Shown here: piece after piece, positions 37,825-46,293 of the stretch
Layout: the number at the start of each line of letters is the position of its first letter
How positions within the stretch are numbered: the first letter of the stretch is position 1
NCBI RefSeq assembly: GCF_900106785.1
Contig: NZ_LT629844.1
Location: 476,030 to 540,029 of the forward strand
DNA: 64,000 nt
DNA from: Prevotellamassilia timonensis
Lineage (GTDB): Bacteria > Bacteroidota > Bacteroidia > Bacteroidales > Bacteroidaceae
Direction of reading: 5' to 3'
Position numbers and translations under genes: made by a program
The notes under the pieces: model-generated
Database searches by the model: none
What the model was told of the DNA's origin: nothing
What the model saw: the letters and a program-made list of their open reading frames with translations, nothing else

Positions 37825-38964
37825 ATGAAACTTAGAGATTTTTCGGCAACTCCCAATAAAATCACAGAGTTGTCATGTTGCGAAGTTTTTGTGTTTGGTA
37901 GCAACCTTAAAGGCTATCATAGTGGTGGCGCAGCACGTGTGGCCATGGAAAAATTTGGCGCAGAATGGGGTGTTGGCGTTGGTCCTACAGGTCAATGTTA
38001 TGCAATCCCCACTATGCAAGGTGATGTAGAAACTATTGAACCTTACGTAAATAGGTTTCTCGAATACGCCAAGACACATCAGAATAACAGATTTTTGGTT
38101 ACACGCATAGGCTGTGGCATTGCAGGATTTGATGATATGTATATTGCACCGCTGTTTGAGGAAGCTGTGAACATTCCGAATATTGCACTACCCAAAATAT
38201 GGTGGGATATTATAGGCAAAGAATGTGGCGTATGGCGTACAAGTCCATCATATTCAAATTTTCCAAAGGTATGGACACTAAAAACTCTAAAAAAGTACAC
38301 AACTCTACATAAATATGAGATTGGAGCTGGTGTCAAGACTTTCTTACCCGACCTGAAAGTTCGTTATATAAAGGGACGTGGCGAGTTCGGCTATGCCAAG
38401 TTTGGCGATTTCTTCTTTGATAGAAACCAAATGTATGTATGGGAAACGGACGACAAATACGCCGAGGAGCATAACGATGCAGTTGTTAGGGAAGTTTTCC
38501 ATGACGAATGTAAAGGCAGAGGATATGTATGTCAAAGGATATATGCTGGTGTGCAAACCAATTTTCGAGACATCAACGGTGAGATAATATACACAGGTGA
38601 TGTCATTAAAGTACAAGAGAAGAATGATAACACACCACAATATCTGGCTTTAGGAGCCATGGGTGATGCTGATGGGAGTGGATTCTATGGCTTCATCCTC
38701 GATAATAATAGTTGGCTATTGACCGATTGCCTCAGAGAACAGGCCAGTATTACGCGAATAGGTACCGTCTATTATCAAATTGGCAAAAATGAATTGGCGA
38801 GAGATGTTAATGAGCGTGTTATGGACTTCAATCTCGCAATAGAATCAGCAGAAGATCATGCGGTAAGAGTGCTTATGACAAAATATACCCCGAACTTTGA
38901 TCAGGAAAGATGGAAATACCAGGGATTGGAGATATTGGGCGTAGAAGAATTTGACTGGAGGTAA
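37825..38964 (+). CDS. Macro-like domain protein fused to YopX-like domain
   Basis: A 379-residue protein. Residues about 15-135 read as a macro-like ADP-ribose-binding domain of the phage/A1S_2505-like kind: VFVFGSNLKGYHSGGAARVA, YAIPTMQGDVETIEPYVNRF, FLVTRIGCGIAGFDD. Residues about 220-315 contain a YopX-like segment (NFRDINGEIIYTGDVIKVQE, TRIGTVYYQIGKN) known from phage proteins. A middle region of about 80 residues is unassigned. With the Nudix regulator upstream, ADP-ribose or NAD derivatives are likely ligands, but the reaction is unproven. Domain assignments are from pattern recognition. Confidence 0.6.
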   Translation: MKLRDFSATPNKITELSCCEVFVFGSNLKGYHSGGAARVAMEKFGAEWGVGVGPTGQCYAIPTMQGDVETIEPYVNRFLEYAKTHQNNRFLVTRIGCGIAGFDDMYIAPLFEEAVNIPNIALPKIWWDIIGKECGVWRTSPSYSNFPKVWTLKTLKKYTTLHKYEIGAGVKTFLPDLKVRYIKGRGEFGYAKFGDFFFDRNQMYVWETDDKYAEEHNDAVVREVFHDECKGRGYVCQRIYAGVQTNFRDINGEIIYTGDVIKVQEKNDNTPQYLALGAMGDADGSGFYGFILDNNSWLLTDCLREQASITRIGTVYYQIGKNELARDVNERVMDFNLAIESAEDHAVRVLMTKYTPNFDQERWKYQGLEILGVEEFDWR

Positions 38965-38998
38965 CAAACGATTAACACTATAATAAACAACTAATGAC

Positions 38999-39571
38999 AT
39001 GGCAAATAATCATGGACAAAACGCACGACTTGGAGCTATTGGAGAAAGCTACGTGCAGATGAGACTCATGCAGCAAGGCTGGGACGCATTTAATGCTAAT
39101 AGCACATACAACAATTACAAATCGGTGGACATTATATGTCTAAGACCCGAAGATGCAAAGATGTGGAAGCCACGTACTGCATTGATTCAGGTAAAAACGA
39201 CAAAGGGAAAATCATTCCCTTTGGGATTTACAATAGACCAATGTTTAGACCTGGATTTTCTTAAGGAACGTGTTATCGGCCCGTGGGTTTTTATCGCCGT
39301 AGATTCGGAGAATGACACGTCTACATTCAGATGTTATGTACTCACTCGTAATCAAGTGATAGAACTTGCTTACAAAGCTCATGATTGGTACAAGAACATG
39401 TGGAAGAGAGATAAAGACATAAAGGGTACTTCGGTAGCAGCCTTAAACGAAGTGTGGCTGTATGGCGAAATAAAGAAGTGTGAAGGCACGACACCCCAAC
39501 ATCCTGCGTTTGTAAATCCACTGAAAGGAGCACAAACAAAAGAAGCATGGGAAAACATCTGGACTGAGTAA
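38999..39571 (+). CDS. PD-(D/E)XK-like nuclease-fold protein
   Basis: A 190-residue protein. GAIGESYVQMRLMQQGWDAF gives the helix with Glu; YNNYKSVDIICL supplies the Asp; and TALIQVKTTKGKSF supplies Q-x-K. This is the G-E / D / (Q/E)xK arrangement of the restriction-endonuclease fold. Later FIAVDSENDTSTFRCYVLT continues the sheet. It closes the four-gene operon, 34 bases after the macro-like gene. It could degrade DNA or RNA in a defence setting, or be a holding enzyme without catalysis. It has no DNA-binding domain visible. Confidence 0.6.
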   Translation: MANNHGQNARLGAIGESYVQMRLMQQGWDAFNANSTYNNYKSVDIICLRPEDAKMWKPRTALIQVKTTKGKSFPLGFTIDQCLDLDFLKERVIGPWVFIAVDSENDTSTFRCYVLTRNQVIELAYKAHDWYKNMWKRDKDIKGTSVAALNEVWLYGEIKKCEGTTPQHPAFVNPLKGAQTKEAWENIWTE

Positions 39572-39612
39572 TAACAAAAAAAATCGAACTATACATGCGA
39601 ACGCGCTCAAGC

Positions 39613-39770
39613 TTCAAACGCAACCTCTAATGGGGGCAACGCGTCCCGCGGAAAAATGCAATGCTCAAACACTAAATAAAGGCTCTCAGACTGTGCTAAT
39701 TATACTCATGTCTGTGAGCCTTTGCTTTAATTTTCACGGACGCGTTGTTCCCATTAGTACTTGTGTTTTT
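39613..39770. repeat. CTAATGGGGGC inverted-repeat element (element C), copy 2
   Basis: CAAACGCAACCTCTAATGGG at the left and CCCATTAGTACTTGTGTTTT at the right are inverted, with CAACGCGTCC inside opposed to GGACGCGTTG. The interior shares AAAAATGCAATG, ACACTAAATAA and TGTCTGTGAGCCTTTGC with copy 1 at 17.2 kb. Confidence 0.75.
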
Positions 39771-39889
39771 TGCAGCGCGTCTCAGGCAACTTAAAATTGA
39801 ATACGGCCGAAAGTGAAGAGTGCAGGCAAATTGTACAAAAACTTGATAGTGCATTTTACAGCAGAACGTCAATGCTATATTAACGCGTT

Positions 39890-39946
39890 AGCAAACTTAT
39901 CTGTTAACCCGTTAACTTGTCAATCTGTTTGCTAATTCCGTCAACT
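39890..39946. repeat. Octamer array (AYYYGTYA)
   Basis: TCTGTTA-ACCCGTTA-ACTTGTCA-ATCTGTTT repeats with an 8-base period. It belongs to the same family as the arms of element D but has no opposite arm here. Confidence 0.55.
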
Positions 39947-40013
39947 GCGTTAAAGTGTCTGGCAGATGCGTTTAGAAGTTTGAATAAGCCCCATCTTGAA
40001 CAATTCGTTGGCT

Positions 40014-40048
40014 TTTGGCAGATTTTTCACGAAAAATAAATACCTTTG
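40014..40048 (+). promoter_or_regulatory. Promoter of the GH84 gene
   Basis: TACCTTTG at 40041-40048 is a perfect -7 box. TTTG at 40014-40017 lies 23 bases before, slightly beyond the usual spacing. The ATG at 40116 is 67 bases downstream. Confidence 0.55.
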
Positions 40049-40115
40049 CGGGCAAAGGGCGCATGTGCGCCTTGCAAGTAGTTTTCAGCATCTAACAATA
40101 ACCCTATACAATTCA

Positions 40116-43100
40116 ATGAAAAAGAAATCCTTATTTATAGGTATGGCCGCCCTCATCTTCCCCTCGACGATGATGGCGCAATACACCATCTATCCTGTGC
40201 CGCATGAGCAAACTGCTGGAACAGGCAAGGTGAGTTTTCCAACGGAGGTGACAGTGTCGTGCGACAAGGGCATTGACCAGTCTACCAAGAATCGCTTGAC
40301 AAACATTCTGTCAGCACATGGCATAACAGCCACATTCCTGGACGATGTTTCGTCCGTTGCGGCCAACATCTATCTGGGTGTGAATGGCACCAATGGTCGA
40401 GGCAATGCGGTGGCAGCCGAACTCGGTCTGTCACTCGACGTGCTGAGCAAGGAAGGCAAGTTTGACCGTCACATTGTGTCGCTCACCGATGGTGGGCAGG
40501 GTACTGCGCGCTTGCTGGTGTTGGGCGAGAACACCGATGCCACCTTCTGCGGACTGGCTTCGCTCGAGCAGATGCTCGACAATGGCATTGCAGACCTCGA
40601 GACTGTGACCATCAACGACTATGCCGACTTGAAGGAGCGCGGCATTATTGAGGGCTTTTATGGCAAACCTTACTCAAGCAGTGTGCGCAAGGACTTGTTG
40701 CGCTTCATGATGCGCTACAAAATGAACTGTTATGTGTACGGTCCCAAGAGCGACCCTTACCACTCAGGCAAGTGGGGGGAACCATATCCTACCGAACTGA
40801 CAGAGAGCCAAAAGGCCTCAGGGTTTGTCTGCCAACAGGATTTGAAGGACTTTACGAGTGTGGCTGCCGATACCAAGGTAAGCGTGGTGTGGGCTATTCA
40901 CCCGGGTAACGCCATCATGTACAGTGCCACGGTGGTGGATGACGTAATGAAGAAGTTTGGCAGTATGTACGACCTCGGTTTCCGTCAGTTTGCCATCTTT
41001 GCCGATGATGTGAATGTCCCTGGTGATGAGGCCACAATGAAGAAGACGGCCGACAATGTGGGTGCTATACAGCATGCCATTGAGGATAAATGGAATATTG
41101 CGGGCGCCGATCCGGCAGATACGGTGAAGGCCCTGCGCTTTACACCGCAAATATATTGCCGCGCTTTTGCTGGCCCCGATTCTCAGTTTAACAGCTTCTT
41201 CCAGGCAATGAGCAGTTTGCCCGTCAATGTGACGGTTTATTATACCGGTGGCGGTGTGTGGTCGGTGCCCAATAATAACGACCTCAACACGCTGCAGGCA
41301 CAGTTTGGCCGCCAGGCCATCTGGTGGTGGAACTACCCCTGCAACGACAATGGCACAGGCCCCAGCGAGATATACCCCCTGGACATGAAGAGCAACTTTG
41401 TGGACATGCCCAACGTGGGCGGTGGCAGCATTGCCAGCGAACTGACCGCCAGCAACCAGGGTATATTGTGCAACCCGATGGAGCAGGGTGATGCCTCGAA
41501 AACGGCCATATTCTCGGCTGGCGACTACTGCTGGAACAACAAGGGCTTTGACAACATGAAGTCGTGGGAGGCTTCGTTCAAAGGTGTACTGCCCGGCAAT
41601 GAGTCGGCACAAAAGGCATACCGTTTCCTCGCCCCCTACTTGAGCAAGAACGACCCCGAATCACTCAACACGCTCATCAGCGACTACAAGAAGAGTGGCG
41701 ATGCCACAGCACTCAACGCCTTGATGGACGAGATTGTGAGCAACTGCGAGGTGATGTTGGCACTCGAAACCGCCGGTACCGAGAGCGAGCAACTGCTGCT
41801 TACCGACATCAAACCATGGGTGGTGCGTCTGCGCGACATGGCTATCACAACAAAGACCTTCCTGACTTGCAACAGCATGAGCAATGCAGAGGAAGCATGG
41901 TCAACCTATATGGGGACAAGCAAAAAGGCTGCTGCTCTGTCAACCGACGCGGCTTATATGACCAAGCACATGAGTGGCTTTGGCTCAGATGGCATCAGCA
42001 CGTCCGAGCGTCTGACGCATGCGTCATATCGCTATCTTACCCCCTTCGTAACTGGCTACCTCAATGCCCACGCCGTAGACAATTTCTTTGCAAAAGGCAA
42101 CAGCGTCAGCGTGTTTACTAACAATGCTGCAAATGCCGACAAGGCTTCGGTGCGTGGCGGTAGCAGCAATTTGTATATCATGTCAACCTCTGCCCTCGAA
42201 ATGGCAGATGGCGAATATGTGGGCATAGCATTGGCCAACCCCACGCGTTTGACAGCCATCAACTTCAAGAGCACGTTAGCTGATACTTATGAGGTGCTTT
42301 ACAGCCTCGACGGCAAGGTGTGGAACAAGGTTGAAGCCGATGGCGCCGCCCCCGAGGGTTATGTGCATTATGTAGTGTTGGTGAACAAGAGCGGTGAAAA
42401 ACAGACGCAGCGTTTCAGAGCCAATGTGTTCAGTATCGACCTTGCTACAAGCGCCGAGGTGGCCGGAGCGTCAGCCCCCGCTACCAACTATTGGCAAGAT
42501 CACAATGCAACCTACCTCTACGACGGCAACTATAGCACCTATACTTGCTTGAACCGGGAACAGCAGGTGAACGATGTGTACCAGATAAATCTGAAAAAGG
42601 CTGTAAACATTGAGAATGTGCGCATCTGTATGGGTACAACCAATGGTGATAATGCCAAGAAAGCATTGGTTCAAATTTCAGAGGATAACAGCAAGTGGAC
42701 ATCGCTTAATGTAGCAGGTACCAAGAGTGTGGAGTACGGTATCGACCTGCCACAGAACAAGGTGGTTGCTACGGCAGATGGCGCAGACGTGATTGCTACA
42801 GACTTTATTCCGACTGATGCCAGTGGTAAGTTCAAACCGACTAAGGCCCGTTATGTGCGTTTCAAACTGACTGAAGTTCCAGACGGTAAAAAGTGGTTGC
42901 GCCTGAGTGAAATTGAGGTGAATGGCAAGCCTGCCAACGAACTTACGGCCATGCAGGACGAAAGTGGTATAAAAATTGGCAATGCCACTGATGGTGATGC
43001 TTCAACCTCGACAAGTGTCTATACACTGACTACTGCCTCAGGTGGCGAGTTTGTGTACAACTTGTTGAATGCTGCATACGTAAAAGCGGTAACTTTCTTC

Positions 43101-43586
43101 TGCACGCCCGAAACGGTTGACGGTCTCAAGTTTGCTGTGACAAACGACGGTACTACCTGGGACGACCTCGCTGCCGAGAGCAACAATGGTGTGGTGAAGG
43201 TCAGTCTCGGCGAGGACCAACGTGCTGCCAAGGCTATTAAGATTGTGTGGACTGGCAAGACGGTGCCCGCCATACACGAGGTGGCTGAAACAGCTGTTGA
43301 TACGGACACGCCTCCTGTGGTTGACGGCATTGAGCAAGTGACAGCCGGCACCACAACGGGTGCTCCCATCATGACATTGGCCAATGGCATCGTCACGGCG
43401 CAATCAGCTCTTGGTCTGGCCAAGGCTGAGGCTTTCACAGCCGATGGCCGTTGTATCTTCAGCCAGTCATTGGGTGGTGTTAAGCAAGCTGTTATACCCG
43501 TAGCGGCTGGCGGTCAGCAAATGGTCATTGTAAAGGTGACCTTGGTTGACGGTACAGCCGAAACTGTCAAGGCTATTATTAAGTAA
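40116..43586 (+). CDS. GH84 beta-N-acetylglucosaminidase with type IX-like C-terminal tail
   Basis: A 1156-residue secreted enzyme. Signal peptide ends TMMAQ. An N-terminal hexosaminidase-b-like domain precedes the GH84 barrel: ERGIIEGFYGKPYSSSVRKD, VYGPKSDPYHSGKWGEPYP, VVWAIHPG, and FAIFADDVNVPG, whose Asp-Asp pair is the catalytic motif of BtGH84-type O-GlcNAcases. A helical bundle and discoidin-like (F5/8C, CBM32) modules follow. The last 80 residues (VDGIEQV... AEAFTADGRCIFSQSL... VIVKVTLVDGTAETVKAIIK) resemble a type IX secretion sorting domain. It likely removes terminal GlcNAc from host glycoproteins. The ATG at 40116 precedes the signal peptide. Confidence 0.88.
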   Translation: MKKKSLFIGMAALIFPSTMMAQYTIYPVPHEQTAGTGKVSFPTEVTVSCDKGIDQSTKNRLTNILSAHGITATFLDDVSSVAANIYLGVNGTNGRGNAVAAELGLSLDVLSKEGKFDRHIVSLTDGGQGTARLLVLGENTDATFCGLASLEQMLDNGIADLETVTINDYADLKERGIIEGFYGKPYSSSVRKDLLRFMMRYKMNCYVYGPKSDPYHSGKWGEPYPTELTESQKASGFVCQQDLKDFTSVAADTKVSVVWAIHPGNAIMYSATVVDDVMKKFGSMYDLGFRQFAIFADDVNVPGDEATMKKTADNVGAIQHAIEDKWNIAGADPADTVKALRFTPQIYCRAFAGPDSQFNSFFQAMSSLPVNVTVYYTGGGVWSVPNNNDLNTLQAQFGRQAIWWWNYPCNDNGTGPSEIYPLDMKSNFVDMPNVGGGSIASELTASNQGILCNPMEQGDASKTAIFSAGDYCWNNKGFDNMKSWEASFKGVLPGNESAQKAYRFLAPYLSKNDPESLNTLISDYKKSGDATALNALMDEIVSNCEVMLALETAGTESEQLLLTDIKPWVVRLRDMAITTKTFLTCNSMSNAEEAWSTYMGTSKKAAALSTDAAYMTKHMSGFGSDGISTSERLTHASYRYLTPFVTGYLNAHAVDNFFAKGNSVSVFTNNAANADKASVRGGSSNLYIMSTSALEMADGEYVGIALANPTRLTAINFKSTLADTYEVLYSLDGKVWNKVEADGAAPEGYVHYVVLVNKSGEKQTQRFRANVFSIDLATSAEVAGASAPATNYWQDHNATYLYDGNYSTYTCLNREQQVNDVYQINLKKAVNIENVRICMGTTNGDNAKKALVQISEDNSKWTSLNVAGTKSVEYGIDLPQNKVVATADGADVIATDFIPTDASGKFKPTKARYVRFKLTEVPDGKKWLRLSEIEVNGKPANELTAMQDESGIKIGNATDGDASTSTSVYTLTTASGGEFVYNLLNAAYVKAVTFFCTPETVDGLKFAVTNDGTTWDDLAAESNNGVVKVSLGEDQRAAKAIKIVWTGKTVPAIHEVAETAVDTDTPPVVDGIEQVTAGTTTGAPIMTLANGIVTAQSALGLAKAEAFTADGRCIFSQSLGGVKQAVIPVAAGGQQMVIVKVTLVDGTAETVKAIIK

Positions 43587-43705
43587 GTTCATGCGTAAGG
43601 GCGTTGACAGATACAGATATATTTGCCTGTAGTCTGTTGTAGCCTTTTCCTGCCAACTTATAATTCAGTCGGTGTTCGTCTACAACAAACGCTGATTGGT
43701 CTATT

Positions 43706-43740
43706 AAACTCCGAGGTAGTTGTCTATCTCGGAGTTTTTT
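43706..43740 (+). terminator. Terminator after GH84
   Basis: AAACTCCGAGGTAG pairs with CTATCTCGGAGTTT, followed by a T-run. Confidence 0.8.
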
Positions 43741-43795
43741 GCCAATTTTGCAACTGAAATAATAAACTAAACCGTGGCGGAATTTAGGGGGCAAC

Positions 43796-43868
43796 TCGTC
43801 AACCCGTTAACTCATAAACCTGTTAACTCGTTACCCCGTTACCCCGTTACCCCGTTACCCCGTCAACT
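43796..43868. repeat. Octamer array with GTTACCCC expansion
   Basis: Successive 8-base units ACTCGTCA, ACCCGTTA, ACTCATAA, ACCTGTTA, ACTCGTTA, then CCCCGTTA three times and CCCCGTCA. The homogeneous part looks recently expanded. It sits directly before the DUF4923 gene. Confidence 0.7.
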
Positions 43869-43904
43869 AATTCAGCTAACGCGTAAATAAACATCATTAT
43901 CGCA

Positions 43905-44558
43905 ATGAAGAAGTCATATATTTCATTGGCCGTTTTGGCCGGCTCGATGATGCTTGCCACAAGTTGTGGCACAACAGCAGGCATCACTAATAGCAACAGC
44001 TCGTCAAGTTCAAACACCACATCGTCTGCCATTGAAGCGGGCGCCTCGCTCCTTGGCAATTTGCTCAGCGGTGTGTTGGGTGGTTCAACACTTTCGGAGG
44101 AATCCATTGTAGGCACATGGAACTACACGGGTGCCGACTGTGTGTTTGAAAGCGAAAATCTCCTGGCTAAGGCTGGTGGCGCAGTGGCTGCCAGCAAGGT
44201 AGAGAGCGAAATAAATGACAATCTGGCCAAAGTGGGTATAAAGAAGGGCGCGTGCTCTTTTACCTTTAACAAGGATAACACCTATACTGCCAACTTGGGC
44301 GGACGTACCATTCAAGGCAACTATATACTTGATGCTAAGAACAAGAAAATCAAGATGACTTATCTTGGTGGTTTGGCTTCGATGACACCGCACGTAGCCA
44401 TGAATAATGGCAAATTGAGTTTGCTCATTGAGAGCAGCAAGATGCTGACACTCATAAAGGGTGTTTCGGCTTTGAGCAAAAGCACTACGGCCAGCACTAT
44501 TTCGACGGTGTTGAGCCAGTACAATGGTATGTACATTGGCATGCAGTTGAGCAAGTAA
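43905..44558 (+). CDS. DUF4923 family lipoprotein
   Basis: A 217-residue lipoprotein (MLATSCGTTAG, lipidated Cys about residue 22). After a Ser/Asn/Thr-rich linker, the domain reads SIVGTWNYTGADCVFESENLLAKAGGAVAASKVESE, then CSFTFNKDNTYTANLGGRTIQGNY, a lipocalin-like 'GTW ... F ... G.Y' pattern characteristic of DUF4923 in Bacteroidales. Function unknown; a surface or periplasmic binding role is possible. It is monocistronic with a terminator. Confidence 0.8.
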   Translation: MKKSYISLAVLAGSMMLATSCGTTAGITNSNSSSSSNTTSSAIEAGASLLGNLLSGVLGGSTLSEESIVGTWNYTGADCVFESENLLAKAGGAVAASKVESEINDNLAKVGIKKGACSFTFNKDNTYTANLGGRTIQGNYILDAKNKKIKMTYLGGLASMTPHVAMNNGKLSLLIESSKMLTLIKGVSALSKSTTASTISTVLSQYNGMYIGMQLSK

Positions 44559-44616
44559 GTAATGCCCTCTGAGGAACAGACCAGATAACTGTTCCTTGCA
44601 TCGGTTAATACAAGTC

Positions 44617-44654
44617 ATGCGAGCGCGGACCCTTTAGTCTGCGCTCGCATTCTT
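44617..44654 (+). terminator. Terminator after the DUF4923 gene
   Basis: ATGCGAGCGCGGA pairs with TCTGCGCTCGCAT, followed by TCTTT. Confidence 0.8.
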
Positions 44655-44677
44655 TCATGCAAACGGACTCAAGCCCC

Positions 44678-44808
44678 AAACGCTACAACTAAACGCTACA
44701 ACTAAACGCTACAACTAAACGCTACAACTAAACGCTACAACTAAACGCTACAACTAAACGCTACAACTAAACGCTAGCTCTAATGGGGGCGACGCGTCTC
44801 GCGTCGGG
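44678..44808. repeat. 13-bp tandem array (AAACGCTACAACT x7) ending in half of element C
   Basis: Seven perfect copies of AAACGCTACAACT run from 44678 to 44768, with a partial eighth to 44776. Immediately after comes CTAATGGGGGCGACGCG (44780 on), the left end of element C. The AAACGC unit also flanks element C at 17.1 and 39.6 kb, so the array is an expansion of the element's flank. Confidence 0.9.
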
Positions 44809-44940
44809 ATCGAGAAAGGGGAGGAAAATACGGACTCTACTAAATAATATAGGCTGTCCGGTAAAGCCATTCTGATATTATAGCACACGGATCACACCGA
44901 TTGCACGGATTTTTTTCGCTCGTGCAACGTGCTTTAGCAC

Positions 44941-45127
44941 CACGGAGATGACGGATTTGACGGATTTTGTGAGCATTGCATGCTCACTTCGCTATTTGCC
45001 CGTAATGTACCCGTGGCGAAATACGTTAGCACAGATTATGGAGTAAGGTACCTATACGCAGCAACGAGCAAATAGCTAAGTGAGCATGCAATGCTCAACA
45101 AAATCCGTCAAATCCGTCATCTCCGTG
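44941..45127. repeat. 60-bp inverted repeat next to the prophage
   Basis: The left arm 44941-44999 begins CACGGAGATGACGGATTTGA and ends GCTATTTGC. The right arm 45068-45127 is its near-perfect inverse, ending CAAATCCGTCATCTCCGTG. Each arm contains the palindrome TGAGCATTGCATGCTCA or its variant. The 68-base spacer has no gene. Confidence 0.85.
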
Positions 45128-45610
45128 TAAGGGGGATAAAACGAAACGTATAAAAGTGGAGTGATAGAGAAATCGGGGAAAGCGTTGATTTACAAAGGGT
45201 TTGAGGATAATGAACGAAATGAGAGGGAAAAACGAAACGTTACATTCGCTTTACATTTGCTTTACGTTTGGGCTCGATTTGAACGGTGTTTGAAGTGTAT
45301 TGCTTTACATCGGGGCTGAGAATGTTATGTTTTGGGCTGTCCTGACGGCTGTATGGGGCATTTCGTGGGCTTCTGGGCGCGTATGGCTGCTCATGTGGGT
45401 GGCTTTATCGTCTGGACATGGAAATGGGCGCTGGTGGGGCTTTAAACGGCTTGTTTGAGTGGTGATTGAATGAGAGAGGGTGTGGTTGCGGCCATGCCTT
45501 TTATTTTGCTTGTTTTTTTGCTTTTTATAATTGTAAATTCTTCCAAATAGTTATTATTTGGTATATTTGCAAGCGAAAACGAATATTTTGAGAAACAGAA
45601 AGGAACAGTT
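45128..45610. other. Gene-free region with 11-bp iterations; presumed prophage left-end zone
   Basis: TTACATTCGCT, TTACATTTGCT and TTACGTTTGGG follow each other without gap at 45240-45272, and CTTTACATCGGGG recurs at about 45303. CGAAACGT appears at 45142 and 45235. No coding sequence is seen. A -7 box TATATTTG at 45562-45569 serves the next gene. Iterated sites at a Mu-like end usually bind transposase; the exact terminus is not determinable here. Confidence 0.4.
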
Positions 45611-45835
45611 ATGACAAAGGTTATACACGTGCATTTGATACATGGGCGGAAGAACTACTACTTCGGCTCAATATCGGCGATTTATACGGTTTTGACAGAG
45701 GAGGAGGTGGGTATAAAGAAAAGCTCGCTGCTACACGCCGGACTGGCTGACGGAGGTGTTATACTCAATAAAAAGGCTATGATCCGGCAGGGAGAGCTGA
45801 TAAGAGGACCCAGGACGGAAAAAGAGAAGGAATAA
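45611..45835 (+). CDS. Small hypothetical protein at the prophage left end
   Basis: A 74-residue protein: MTKVIHVHLIHGRKNYYFGS opens a beta-rich half, then a helix SISAIYTVLTEEEVGIKKSS and a basic tail RQGELIRGPRTEKEKE. It has a -7 box 41 bases upstream and a terminator right behind. The layout resembles small accessory proteins of Bacteroidales mobile elements. I do not recognise it; it may lie just inside or just outside the prophage. Confidence 0.55.
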   Translation: MTKVIHVHLIHGRKNYYFGSISAIYTVLTEEEVGIKKSSLLHAGLADGGVILNKKAMIRQGELIRGPRTEKEKE

Positions 45836-45876
45836 GGATGGCTTAAACGGCTAAAACGCTGATATAACGGCATTTG

Positions 45877-45918
45877 AACGGCTTGAACACTGATTTGAAC
45901 AGTGGTCAAGCCGTTTTT
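45877..45918 (+). terminator. Terminator after the 74-residue gene
   Basis: AACGGCTTGAACACTG pairs with CAGTGGTCAAGCCGTT with one mismatch, followed by TTT. Confidence 0.7.
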
Positions 45919-45963
45919 GCGTTCTGACTGCTCCTGAGAGGGGCGAAAAATGGCGTTTTTCGG

Positions 45964-46045
45964 GTTTGGGGTGACACTTGGGGTGACGTTTGGTGTGACA
46001 AGGAAAAACGAAATGTTCTACTTGGTGTGACATTTGGAGTGACAG
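45964..46045. repeat. 12-bp iterated GTGAC sites
   Basis: GTGAC occurs at 45971, 45983, 45995, 46027 and 46039. Within each run the spacing is exactly 12, and each copy is preceded by TTGG or a near match. They lie beyond the 3' end of the repressor gene, in the left part of the prophage. Binding sites for transposase or a regulator are likely. The remainder, 46046-46293, holds no visible gene. Confidence 0.6.
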
Positions 46046-46293
46046 TTTTAACATTGAAAACGGGTGATTGACCCCCTATATAACTCCGAATAAATTGTGA
46101 TTGATGTCATTTTCGGGCGTTTAGGGGATGGGGATAATCCCACGTTTTGACATGTTATAAACCTTTGCGGAATGTCGGGAACGCCCTGTTTATCGGGGTT
46201 TTGGCTGCTTTGCTACCCTATTATACCTATGTATGTGCGTGCGCGACACGGTTTGCGGTGTGGAGCGTGTGCGTGATGCGTGTGACGTGAGTA

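Noticed and set aside
44678-44776. CRISPR-like array
   Set aside because: The 13-bp units are contiguous with no spacers and no cas genes; it is a plain tandem repeat.
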